From Pseudomonadota bacterium (GTDB lineage: Bacteria; Pseudomonadota; Gammaproteobacteria; Acidiferrobacterales; Acidiferrobacteraceae): a stretch of DNA of 51,205 nucleotides. The stretch is from positions 1-51,205 of the forward strand of contig JAJYDN010000015.1 of the NCBI GenBank assembly GCA_021777535.1, read 5' to 3'. The translations under genes and the position numbers were made by a program. A model generated the notes under the pieces. That model saw only the letters and a program-made list of their open reading frames with translations. It did no database searches and was not told the DNA's origin. How positions within the stretch are numbered: the first letter of the stretch is position 1; every line of letters begins with the position of its first letter. Below are positions 41,835 through 51,205 of this stretch, one piece after another.

Positions 41835-44084
41835 TCACTCCGGGGGAGGCGGCGCGATTACTTCGCGGCTACCGTTGGGCTGCAGCGCGCCCACCACACC
41901 GGCCCGCTCCATTTGCTCGATCAGCCGCGCCGCCCGATTGTACCCGATCCGCAGCCTGCGCTGGACACCGGAAACCGACGCCCGCCGCGTTTCGGTGACA
42001 ATCTTCAGGGCTTCGTCGTACAGAGGATCATCTTCCGCATCGCCACTCATGCCATCGACGGCTGCGTCCTGACCTTCCTCTTCCACGAAAATCCGCTCCT
42101 CATAGGCGGCGGGTCCCGTCCGCTTGAGGGCTTCGACAACCTTGTGGACTTCCGCATCCGCGACGAAGGCACCGTGGACCCGCACTGGTGTACCCGTTCC
42201 TGCCTGCAAAAACAGCATGTCCCCATGGCCCAGGAGCTGTTCGGCTCCCATCTGGTCGAGAACGGTCCGCGAGTCGATCTTCGAGGAGACCTGGAACGCG
42301 ATGCGCGCCGGGATATTCGCCTTGATGAGCCCGGTAATGACATCCACGGACGGACGCTGCGTCGCCAGCACCAGATGCAGGCCCGCCGCCCGCGCCTTCT
42401 GGGCAAGCCGGGCTATGAGCTCTTCGACCTTCTTGCCGACCACCATCATCAGATCAGCGAGCTCATCGATGACGATCACGACGTAGGGGAGCCGGGTCAG
42501 CTCCTGCACCTGGCCTGGCGGCGCCGCCGGATCGTTCAGCAGTTCGCCCCGCGCCTTGGCTTCGTCGAAGCGCTTGTTGTAGCCGGCAAGATTGCGCACG
42601 CCCAGCGACGCCATCACCCGATAGCGCCGGTCCATCTCCTGGATGCACCAGCGCAAAGCCTGCGCCGCCTTTTTCATGTCCGTCACGACCGGCGCCAGCA
42701 GGTGGGGAAGACCATCGTAGACGGCAAGTTCCAGCATCTTCGGATCGACGAGAATCAAGCGCACATCGGCGGGCGTTGCCTTGAACACGAAACTCAGAAT
42801 GAGCGCGTTCAGGCAGACAGACTTACCGGACCCCGTCGTACCGGCAATCAGCAGATGCGGCATGCGCGCAAGGTCGGTCACGACCGCCTGCCCGCTGATG
42901 TCCTTCCCGAGGGCGAGCGCAAGCGGCGATTGCACGGTCTCGTAAGCCTTTGCCGAAAGGATCTCCCGCAGGCGCACGATTTCGCGGCGCTCATTGGGAA
43001 TTTCGAGGCCGATGAAGGCTTTGCCTGGGATATTTTCCACGACCCGGACCGAGACGACCGACAGGGCGCGCGCAAGATCCCGCTGCAAACTGGTAATCTG
43101 GCTCGCCTTGACCCCGGGTGCCGGGTCGATCTCGAAGCGGGTGATCACGGGACCCGGATGGACGGCAACGACCCGTGCCTCGATATGGAAATCGAGCAGT
43201 TTCTTGACGAGCAGATCCGACATGGCGGTAAGCGACTGCTCCGAAAAGCTCGCCTTCTCGCCAGCCGGCTCGTCTAGCAGCAACAGGGGAGGCAAGTCGG
43301 AGTTTTGCGGCTCAAGAAAACTTGTTTGCCGCTCCCGCGCCTCCCGGACGCTCGGCTCGGGGGCAATCGCCGGCTCGATTCGCGGAGCCGGCCGTTCCTT
43401 GACGAGCTTGCGCTCCTCGCGCACCGTTGCCAGTCGTTCCTGCCGCGCAGCCCGCCCGTGCCAGCGGTCTACCAGGCTGTCGGCATACTGTCTGCCCGCC
43501 TGTGCGCCACGGAACATGCCATCACCCAACCAATCCATTACGCCAAACCACGAGAGTCCGGTTGCCAGAGTAAATCCGGCCAAAAAGAGCGCAAGCAATA
43601 GCAAAGTTGCTCCCACCGGGTCGATGAAACGGACGAGAATCTGCGACACGAAGCCACCGAGCAGCCCGCCGGCCCGAAAAGGCAATGCGGCCGGCCCCGT
43701 AAAATCCAGATCCGCCAGACCGCAGCCGCTCGCCAGGGCAAGCGCCGCGCCCGCGGTAATCCAGCGCACCGAACGATCCTCGAGTGCGCGCGGACGCAGA
43801 ATACGCCAAGCGAGGATCAGGAGGGTGACGGGGAAGACATAGGCCAGCAGCCCGATCAGGGACAGCAGGATATCGGCCAACCACGCGCCCAGGATTCCAC
43901 CGGCGTTCAGGACCGGCCCCGTGCTGGCGTGCGACCATCCCCGGTCGGATGCATGGAACGTCCATAGTGCAAGAAAGACATAGATCGCCACGGCACCCAG
44001 CACGAATACCAGCGCCTCCTGGCGCAAACGGCGGGCGGCCGGCGCCAGCGCGGCGCGATCACGGCGGAAACGGGCCTGCGCCAT
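41835..44084 (-). CDS. ftsK: DNA translocase FtsK
   Basis: A 749-residue septal DNA pump. Four N-terminal membrane helices (the first in VFVLGAVAIYVFLALWTFH) span roughly residues 20-180; the linker is short compared with the 1329-residue E. coli protein. The motor has HLLIAGTTGSGKSVCLNALI (Walker A), YVVIVIDELADLMMV (Walker B) and LVLATQRPSVDVITG; the C-terminal gamma domain is LRIGYNRAARLIEQMERAGVV, which reads KOPS sites. The start at 44084 (MAQARFRRD) follows the ald stop by four bases. Confidence 0.95.
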   Translation of the reverse strand: MAQARFRRDRAALAPAARRLRQEALVFVLGAVAIYVFLALWTFHASDRGWSHASTGPVLNAGGILGAWLADILLSLIGLLAYVFPVTLLILAWRILRPRALEDRSVRWITAGAALALASGCGLADLDFTGPAALPFRAGGLLGGFVSQILVRFIDPVGATLLLLALFLAGFTLATGLSWFGVMDWLGDGMFRGAQAGRQYADSLVDRWHGRAARQERLATVREERKLVKERPAPRIEPAIAPEPSVREARERQTSFLEPQNSDLPPLLLLDEPAGEKASFSEQSLTAMSDLLVKKLLDFHIEARVVAVHPGPVITRFEIDPAPGVKASQITSLQRDLARALSVVSVRVVENIPGKAFIGLEIPNERREIVRLREILSAKAYETVQSPLALALGKDISGQAVVTDLARMPHLLIAGTTGSGKSVCLNALILSFVFKATPADVRLILVDPKMLELAVYDGLPHLLAPVVTDMKKAAQALRWCIQEMDRRYRVMASLGVRNLAGYNKRFDEAKARGELLNDPAAPPGQVQELTRLPYVVIVIDELADLMMVVGKKVEELIARLAQKARAAGLHLVLATQRPSVDVITGLIKANIPARIAFQVSSKIDSRTVLDQMGAEQLLGHGDMLFLQAGTGTPVRVHGAFVADAEVHKVVEALKRTGPAAYEERIFVEEEGQDAAVDGMSGDAEDDPLYDEALKIVTETRRASVSGVQRRLRIGYNRAARLIEQMERAGVVGALQPNGSREVIAPPPPE

Positions 44085-44088
44085 ACCC

Positions 44089-45174
44089 TCAGTTCCCGGG
44101 GCCGGATGCGTGAGCCAGGCTTTCGGCAACGGCCGCGTGCGTTATGCGGCCACCCGCCACGTTCAATCCCCCCTGCAAAAGCGGATCCCGCGCGCCGCCC
44201 TGCGCGAGCGCCAGGACATAGGGCAGAAGCGTCGCAGAAAGCGCCTGGGCTGCGGTACGCGGTACTGCGCCAGGCATATTCGTCACTCCGAAATGCACGA
44301 CACCCTCCTCCTCGTAAGTGGGCGCGCGGTAATCCGTGGGCCGCATGGTCTCGACACAGCCGCCTTGATCGATCGCTATGTCGATGATGACCGAACCCCG
44401 GCGCATGGCCTGCACCATCTTCCGTGTCACGACTCTTGGGGCGCGCGCACCGGGGATGAGCACGGCGCCGACGACGAGATCCGCGTCCGCGATGGCCGAA
44501 GCCATGGCGTGCGGATACGCCGGCAGCGCCGTCACATTGCCGCCGACTGCCGTCATCGCCGCCTGCCGCGCATACAGCCGGTCGAACACCGTCACCCGCG
44601 CACCGAGCGCTGCGGCAACCCGCACCGCGTTGCCACCGGCTTCGCCTGCGCCGATGACCACTACATGACCCCGCTCGGTTCCGGCGAGCCCGCCGAGAAG
44701 CAGTCCGCGCCCCCCGGCGGGCGCATGAAGAAGATTCAACCCGATATGGACCGCGAGCCGCCCGGCGATGTCGCTCATGGGCGCAAGCAGGGGCAAGGAA
44801 CCGTCCGCCGCCGTCACCGTCTCAAACGCGACGGCCTCCAGTCCGATGCGGCAGAGTGCGGCCGCGAGCTCCGGACTGGCGGCCAGATGCAAATAAGAAA
44901 AGAGAACATGGTGCGCTTTCAGCAACTCGTACTCGGGCGCGGTCGGCTCCTTTACCTTGACGATCAGGTCCGCCTGCCCGTAGAGGCTCGCCGCCGCCGG
45001 CGCGATGACCGCCCCGCGCGCCTCATACTCGGAGTCGGCGTAACCGCTTGCCAGGCCCGCCGAGGTCTCCACCGAAACCTCGTGCCCGGCGGCAATGAGC
45101 GCGGATACCGCATCCGGCACCAGCGCGATGCGGCCTTCGTGGGGTTTGATCTCCTTGGGCACGCCGATCCGCAT
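44089..45174 (-). CDS. ald: alanine dehydrogenase
   Basis: A 361-residue NAD-dependent enzyme that interconverts L-alanine and pyruvate plus ammonia. RIGVPKEIKPHEGRIALVPD, VKVKEPTAPEYELL (substrate lysine region), FSYLHLAA (catalytic His), the Rossmann motif VVVIGAGEAGGNAVRVAAALG and IDIAIDQGG are clear. AGGAGG is seven bases before the ATG. It heads the ftsK-lolA-rarA transcript, which has no obvious metabolic link. Confidence 0.94.
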   Translation of the reverse strand: MRIGVPKEIKPHEGRIALVPDAVSALIAAGHEVSVETSAGLASGYADSEYEARGAVIAPAAASLYGQADLIVKVKEPTAPEYELLKAHHVLFSYLHLAASPELAAALCRIGLEAVAFETVTAADGSLPLLAPMSDIAGRLAVHIGLNLLHAPAGGRGLLLGGLAGTERGHVVVIGAGEAGGNAVRVAAALGARVTVFDRLYARQAAMTAVGGNVTALPAYPHAMASAIADADLVVGAVLIPGARAPRVVTRKMVQAMRRGSVIIDIAIDQGGCVETMRPTDYRAPTYEEEGVVHFGVTNMPGAVPRTAAQALSATLLPYVLALAQGGARDPLLQGGLNVAGGRITHAAVAESLAHASGPGN

Positions 45175-45187
45175 AAAACCTCCTGTC

Positions 45188-46828
<1,641 letters not shown>

Positions 46829-46845
<17 letters not shown>

Positions 46846-47314
46846 GCGGCCCCAGCAGCACGACGGCGTGGGCGCTCATCCCTTCCTTGCGCCCGGTATA
46901 ACCCATCTTCTCGGTGGTCGTCGCCTTGACGTTCACGTCACCGACAGGCACTGCCAGATCGGATGCCAGATTCTCGGCCATCCTGGCGGTATGCGGCGAC
47001 AATCGTGGCGCTTCGGCGACGATCGTCGCGTCGACGTTCACTATCCGCCAGCCTTTGGCCTTCACCATCTCCACGACCGTCCGCAACAGCACGCGGCTGT
47101 CACAGTCCTTGTAGCGTGCGTCGCTGGCCGGGAAGTGACGGCCAAGATCCCCGAGCGCCGCCGCACCCAGGCAGGCACTCGTCACCGCATGGGTCAGGAC
47201 ATCGGCATCGGAATGGCCGGCCAGGCCCCGCTCATAGGGAACATGTACGCCACCGAGAATCAGGGGCCGCCCTTCCACGAGGGCATGTGCATCAAATCCG
47301 TGTCCTATCCGCAT
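46829..47314 (-). CDS. ispF: 2-C-methyl-D-erythritol 2,4-cyclodiphosphate synthase
   Basis: IspF makes the cyclic diphosphate of the MEP isoprenoid route. The 161-residue protein has [21 protein letters not shown] with the zinc-binding Asp/His, [12 protein letters not shown] and the C-terminal [24 protein letters not shown]. It overlaps the end of ispD, the preceding step but one. Confidence 0.96.
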
Positions 47315-48032
47315 GTGGCTGTCTCACTTCCTCCGCTTGCGCCCTGAGATAAAGCTCCGCCAAACGGAGATCCTCGGGCAGCGTGATCTTGATATTGTCC
47401 GGATGCCCCATAACGAGGCGCGGGCGGCCACCGAGACGTTCGATGGCCGATGCCTCATCCGTAAGCGGCGCCTGCGCGGCCACGCCGTCGGCCAGCGCCG
47501 CCCTGAGCTTACCGTAAGGAAACACCTGGGGCGTCTGCGCAAGCCATAGCCCGCGCCGGTCGGCTGTCGCCGCCACACAACCGGCTTCATCGGCACGCTT
47601 CACCGTATCGGCCACCGGGCGCGCCAGCAGGGCACCGGACGGACTGCTCCTGGCCGCCTCGATGACAGCCAGAAAGTCTGCGATCCGCAGGCAGGGGCGC
47701 GCCGCGTCGTGGACTGCCACCAGATCGTCAGGGTGCGCCTCCCGTTCCAGGGCTGCGAGACCGTTCATCACGGTGAGCGCCCGTTCGGCGCCGCCGATGA
47801 AGGACCGCAGGGGCGCATGCAAAGCGGGTACGCGGATCGCACCGAGCTCGCCCGTTGCCGTTCCCACGAGGATCGCCGCGGGCGCCGCCGCATCGAGCCG
47901 GCGCAGGGTCTGGGCGAGCACCGTCTCCCCGGCCAGCGGCAGATACTGCTTGGGATGCTCTCCCCCGAAACGGGTACCACGCCCGGCGGCCGGCACCACT
48001 ACCCACACCCGGCTCACATCACGATACTCCAC
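47292..48032 (-). CDS. ispD: MEP cytidylyltransferase
   Basis: IspD couples CTP to methylerythritol phosphate. The 246-residue protein shows [22 protein letters not shown] (CTP loop), [11 protein letters not shown] and [14 protein letters not shown]. Its start overlaps the carD stop by 14 bases and its stop overlaps ispF. The C-terminus has about ten residues more than usual ([12 protein letters not shown]). Confidence 0.95.
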   Translation of the reverse strand: MEYRDVSRVWVVVPAAGRGTRFGGEHPKQYLPLAGETVLAQTLRRLDAAAPAAILVGTATGELGAIRVPALHAPLRSFIGGAERALTVMNGLAALEREAHPDDLVAVHDAARPCLRIADFLAVIEAARSSPSGALLARPVADTVKRADEAGCVAATADRRGLWLAQTPQVFPYGKLRAALADGVAAQAPLTDEASAIERLGGRPRLVMGHPDNIKITLPEDLRLAELYLRAQAEEVRQPHADRTRI

Positions 48033-48525
48033 TGCCCGCTACCATCTCCCGGATCCGCGCTGCGGCGACGTCGAGCCCGATCCCTTCAATGGCCGCCACC
48101 TCGTGCGTCAGGTAACCGGCGGCCGTCTCCAGCAGACGGGTCTCTTCGAAAGACAAGCCGTTGTCCGCCTTCAGCCGGAGCAGATCACGCACCACCCCTC
48201 CGATCTGCAAACAGCAACCCGTCTGGATGCGGCGCTCGAGATCCTTGTAGCGATCGGCCCAGTGTCCGGCAGGGCCGTCCGTCCCCTTTTCTCCCAGCAC
48301 GCGGAACAGCTCCTTCAGGCGCCGGCCCGGCAAAAGCGGCCTTAGGCCGTTGCGCTCGGCATTTTGTGTGGGGACCTTGATCGTAACCGCACTGTTGGGG
48401 ACGCGGATAACGTAATACTCCTGCCGCTCGCCGCCGAAGTAGAGAGCCTCGATGGCCTCGAGGACACCGACACCGGCGGTGGGATAGAAAACATGCTCAC
48501 CAACGGCAAAATCCTTCTTTTTCAT
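48019..48525 (-). CDS. carD: CarD/CdnL-type RNA polymerase-binding regulator
   Basis: A 168-residue CarD_CdnL_TRCF protein. The N-terminal Tudor-like RNAP-interaction domain starts FAVGEHVFYPTAGVGVLEAIE and continues with VIRVPNSAVTIKVP; the C-terminal helices (AGHWADRYKDLERRIQTGC, SFEETRLLETAAGYLTHEVA) bind promoter DNA. CarD/CdnL proteins stabilise open complexes at rRNA and other promoters. AGGAGG precedes the ATG at 48525. It is divergent from mfd, which carries a related domain. Confidence 0.93.
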   Translation of the reverse strand: MKKKDFAVGEHVFYPTAGVGVLEAIEALYFGGERQEYYVIRVPNSAVTIKVPTQNAERNGLRPLLPGRRLKELFRVLGEKGTDGPAGHWADRYKDLERRIQTGCCLQIGGVVRDLLRLKADNGLSFEETRLLETAAGYLTHEVAAIEGIGLDVAAARIREMVAGSGVS

Positions 48526-48570
48526 CCATCCTCCTCGCTCCACGCCGCCGGCGGGGCGCCCGATAGCGGC

Positions 48571-48599
48571 ATTATGCCCACCGAAGGACCCCTCGACAA
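48571..48599 (-). promoter_or_regulatory. carD promoter
   Basis: On the minus strand TTGTCG (48599-48594), a 17-base spacer and CATAAT (48576-48571) form a good sigma-70 promoter, about 45 bases before the carD start. It points toward carD-ispD-ispF. Confidence 0.6.
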
Positions 48600-48648
48600 T
48601 GCGGCCCGATGCCAAGCCGCGCGTATTCGATTAAAATGTCGCCACTTC

Positions 48649-51205
48649 ATGAGTACACAGAACATTCAAGGGGCACAACGGTATTCGCCGGCGGCGCCAC
48701 CCAATCCCAGCCGCCACGAGCACTGGCGCGATCTCCACGCGGGCGCCCGCAGCCTCGCACTGGCAGAAGCGGCCCGCCGCGGACACCTGCTGGCGGTCGT
48801 CACCCCGGACGTCAGGGGGCGCGAACGCCTGGAAGACGAACTGCGCTTCTATTTGGGCGACAAAGGGCCGCCGGTGCTTACCTTTCCCGACTGGGAGTGC
48901 CTGCCGTACGACGCCTTCTCGCCGCACCCGGATATCGTCTCGAGCCGCCTCGCGACACTGGCGGCACTTCCCCACCTGACGACGGGCGGGATCGTCCTGC
49001 TGGCGGCCCCGACACTGATGCACCGCCTGCCTCCCGCGGCCCATCTTCTCGGCCACAGCTTTCTGCTGCACCCCGGCGACCGGCTCGATATCGAGGCCTT
49101 CCGGGAACGGCTCGTGCGTGCCGCGTACCGGGCTGTCGGCCAGGTGGCGGAGCCCGGGGAATTCGCCGTGCGCGGCGGTATCGTCGACCTCTATCCGATG
49201 GGCGCGGGGGCACCCTTCCGCCTCGATCTGTTTGACGACATCATCGAATCGATCCGCGCCTTCGACCCGGATACCCAACGCTCAGATGCGCTCGTAAGCG
49301 AGATCCGCATGCTGCCGGCGCGCGAACACCCGCTCACCAATGAAGCCGTTCAAGCGTTCCGCGCAGCCTACCGCGCCGCCTTCGCCGGGGACCCCCGGGC
49401 AAGCCTCATCTACCGGGACGTGAGTGCGGGCTCAAGTCCACCCGGCATCGAGTACTACCTGCCGCTCTTTTTCGAGAAGATGGCCACCTTCTTCGATTAT
49501 CTGCCGGCAGAGGCGACGTTCGCCTTTATCGACGATGCCCCCGGCAAGATGGCGGCCTTCGTCACGGAGGCAGCCGAACGCTACGAAGCGTGCCGCGCCA
49601 ACATCGAACGGCCGGCGCTGCCCCCGGCGCAGCTTTTCCTCGACACCGGCGAGCTCGAACGCGCACTGGCGCCATTTGGACAGATCCACGTCGGCGCCGC
49701 CGGCGCCGGGATCCTCCGGTCCTTCGTGTCGGCAATGCCGCCGGTTCTCCCTCTGGATGCGCATGGTCTTGAGCACGGGCACGCGCTGATCGATTACCTG
49801 CGGCACCACACGGGCCGGGTGCTCCTGGTCGCCGAAACCCCGGGGCGGCGCGAAGCCCTGCGCAGCCTTCTCGGGGCGCACGGACTCATCCCGCACGCAT
49901 TCGACGACTGGGCCTCTTTCATCGCAGCCGACAACAAGCTCGGCCTCCTGTCGGCGCCGCTCGATCAGGGCCTCGAGATCGACGACCCCCATGTCAGCGT
50001 GGTGGCCGAATCGCAACTCTATGGGGAGCGGGCCCAGCAGCGCCGGCGCCGCCGCACCAAACTACGCGACCAGCATGCGGTCCTCAAAGGACTGAGCGAA
50101 CTCAAGGAGGGCGATGCCGTCGTCCATGAAGATCACGGTGTCGGCCGCTATCTCGGACTCGTGCGGTTGCACGCAGGCGGCCACGAAAACGAGTTTCTGG
50201 CCCTCGAATACGCAGATGGCGACAAGCTCTACCTGCCCGTAACCGACCTGCATCTGGTGACCCGCTACACCGGCACGGATCCGGACCATGCGCCTTTACA
50301 CAAGCTGGGTGGCGATGCCTGGGACAAGGCCAAAAGACGCGCACAGGAAAAGGCGCGGGACGCGGCAGCCGAGCTTCTGGAGATCTATGCGCGGCGCGCA
50401 GCCCGCCCGGGTCATGCCTTCGCGCCGCGCGATGCCGATTACGAGCGCTTTGCGGATGCGTTTCCGTTCGAGGAAACGCCTGACCAGACCCGCGTCATCA
50501 ATGAAGTCCTCTCCGACATGGAGGCGGGCCGGCCCATGGATAGACTGGTCTGCGGCGACGTCGGCTTCGGCAAGACCGAGGTGGCCATGCGCGCGGCATT
50601 CCTGGCCGTACACGATCACCGGCAGGTCGCCGTCCTCGTACCGACCACACTGCTTGCGCAACAACATTATCAGAATCTTCGCGACCGCTTTGCGGATCTG
50701 CCGGTTGAAATCGAGCTCCTGTCCCGGTTTCGCACGAAGGCCGGGATCGACGAGGCTCTGGCGCATCTGGAAGCCGGGAAAGTCGACATCATCATCGGCA
50801 CGCACCGGCTCCTGCAGGACGATGTGCGCTTCAAGGCCCTGGGACTTGTCGTCATCGACGAGGAGCACCGCTTTGGCGTCCGCCAGAAAGAACGCATGAA
50901 GGCGCTGCGGGCGCACGTCGACATCCTTACGCTGACGGCAACACCCTTGCCGCGCACACTGAACATGGCCATGGCCGGACTGCGCGACGTATCCCTGATC
51001 GGGACGCCTCCACAGGATCGCCTGTCCATCAAGACCTTCGTCACCAGCTGGCAGGACGCCCTCATTCGCGAAGCCTGCCTGCGCGAGATGCGCCGTGGTG
51101 GCCAGATCTATTTCCTGCACAACGACGTGCGGACCATGGAACGGCGCGAACACAGCCTGCGCGAACTGATCCCGGAAGCCGACATCCGCATTGCACATGG
51201 CCAGA
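48649..51205 (+). CDS. mfd: transcription-repair coupling factor Mfd, partial at window end
   Basis: Only the first 852 residues are inside the window (family about 1150). The UvrB-homology region (LLAVVTPDVRGRERLEDELRFYL, PDWECLPYDAFSPHPDIVSSRL) is N-terminal. The RNAP-interaction domain LKEGDAVVHEDHGVGRYLGL is near residue 484, then the translocase motor with CGDVGFGKTEVAMRAAF (Walker A, about 637), VVIDEEHRFGV (DEEH, about 737) and LTATPLPRTLNMAM. Mfd removes stalled RNA polymerase and recruits UvrA. The ATG at 48649 gives a normal N-terminus; the gene continues beyond 51205. Confidence 0.95.
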   Translation, partial: MSTQNIQGAQRYSPAAPPNPSRHEHWRDLHAGARSLALAEAARRGHLLAVVTPDVRGRERLEDELRFYLGDKGPPVLTFPDWECLPYDAFSPHPDIVSSRLATLAALPHLTTGGIVLLAAPTLMHRLPPAAHLLGHSFLLHPGDRLDIEAFRERLVRAAYRAVGQVAEPGEFAVRGGIVDLYPMGAGAPFRLDLFDDIIESIRAFDPDTQRSDALVSEIRMLPAREHPLTNEAVQAFRAAYRAAFAGDPRASLIYRDVSAGSSPPGIEYYLPLFFEKMATFFDYLPAEATFAFIDDAPGKMAAFVTEAAERYEACRANIERPALPPAQLFLDTGELERALAPFGQIHVGAAGAGILRSFVSAMPPVLPLDAHGLEHGHALIDYLRHHTGRVLLVAETPGRREALRSLLGAHGLIPHAFDDWASFIAADNKLGLLSAPLDQGLEIDDPHVSVVAESQLYGERAQQRRRRRTKLRDQHAVLKGLSELKEGDAVVHEDHGVGRYLGLVRLHAGGHENEFLALEYADGDKLYLPVTDLHLVTRYTGTDPDHAPLHKLGGDAWDKAKRRAQEKARDAAAELLEIYARRAARPGHAFAPRDADYERFADAFPFEETPDQTRVINEVLSDMEAGRPMDRLVCGDVGFGKTEVAMRAAFLAVHDHRQVAVLVPTTLLAQQHYQNLRDRFADLPVEIELLSRFRTKAGIDEALAHLEAGKVDIIIGTHRLLQDDVRFKALGLVVIDEEHRFGVRQKERMKALRAHVDILTLTATPLPRTLNMAMAGLRDVSLIGTPPQDRLSIKTFVTSWQDALIREACLREMRRGGQIYFLHNDVRTMERREHSLRELIPEADIRIAHGQ

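Overview
The window is high-GC DNA from a Gammaproteobacterium. The order pcnB-folK-(dNK)-panB-panC-panD, the lolA-ftsK-rarA and ispD-ispF neighbourhoods, mfd, and a Wzx/Wzy-type exopolysaccharide locus of the exosortase-A style all fit that class. A chemolithotrophic or acidophilic lineage such as Acidiferrobacter is possible, but this is inference from gene order and style and was not tested.

Layout. (1) Positions 1-4400 form a decayed accessory strip: an IS5-group transposase broken by one missing base, a PemK/MazF-type toxin with a shortened C-terminus beside its antitoxin, an mqsR-mqsA pair in which mqsR carries a late frameshift, and an IS630-type transposase remnant. (2) 4542-6066 is a DHA2-family drug exporter with a strong hairpin after it. 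(3) 6152-10667 (minus strand) is a tight pantothenate/folate operon: pcnB, folK, deoxynucleoside kinase, panB, panC, panD. (4) 10857-11870 holds tRNA-Glu(CUC) and a CnoX/YbbN-like thioredoxin-TPR protein. (5) 11863-15342 holds three nucleotide-sugar enzymes: two SDR epimerases and a UDP-HexNAc 6-dehydrogenase. (6) 15343-15945 has no recognised gene. (7) 15946-17897 is an alkylation-repair pair, an Ada/AlkA fusion followed by ogt. (8) 17898-18715 has no protein gene but contains an AT-rich stretch followed by three consecutive hairpins, the last one a textbook terminator, so a small RNA is possible; a KGG-repeat stress protein follows. (9) 19368-39871 (minus strand) is an 18-gene exopolysaccharide locus. 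(10) 39943-45174 (minus strand) is ald-ftsK-lolA-rarA. (11) 45363-46845 (plus) is trxB-smr. (12) 46829-48525 (minus) is carD-ispD-ispF. (13) mfd starts at 48649 and runs off the window.

How the parts work together. The 19368-39871 locus has a complete-looking assembly line: a phosphoglycosyl transferase primes the lipid carrier; glycosyltransferases extend the repeat; a flippase and an O-antigen-ligase/polymerase-like protein move and join units; a chain-length protein, a BY-kinase homologue, an export lipoprotein and a beta-barrel carry the polymer out. Its core order (sugar transferase, export lipoprotein, chain-length protein, BY-kinase, beta-barrel, ExeA-like ATPase, asparagine-synthase-like amidotransferase, AMP-ligase, ACP) is the one known from exosortase-A (XrtA/EpsH) loci, yet no exosortase, PEP-CTERM protein, deacetylase or FemAB-like gene is visible in the window. 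In the middle sits an unusual four-gene module: AsnB-like amidotransferase, AMP-ligase, stand-alone carrier protein and a NadE-like ATP-pyrophosphatase. I propose that it decorates the polymer, possibly by amidating or acylating the uronic acids that the 11863-15342 enzymes would supply. This module, the lysine-less kinase homologue and the mqsRA promoter architecture are the observations I consider most worth following up.
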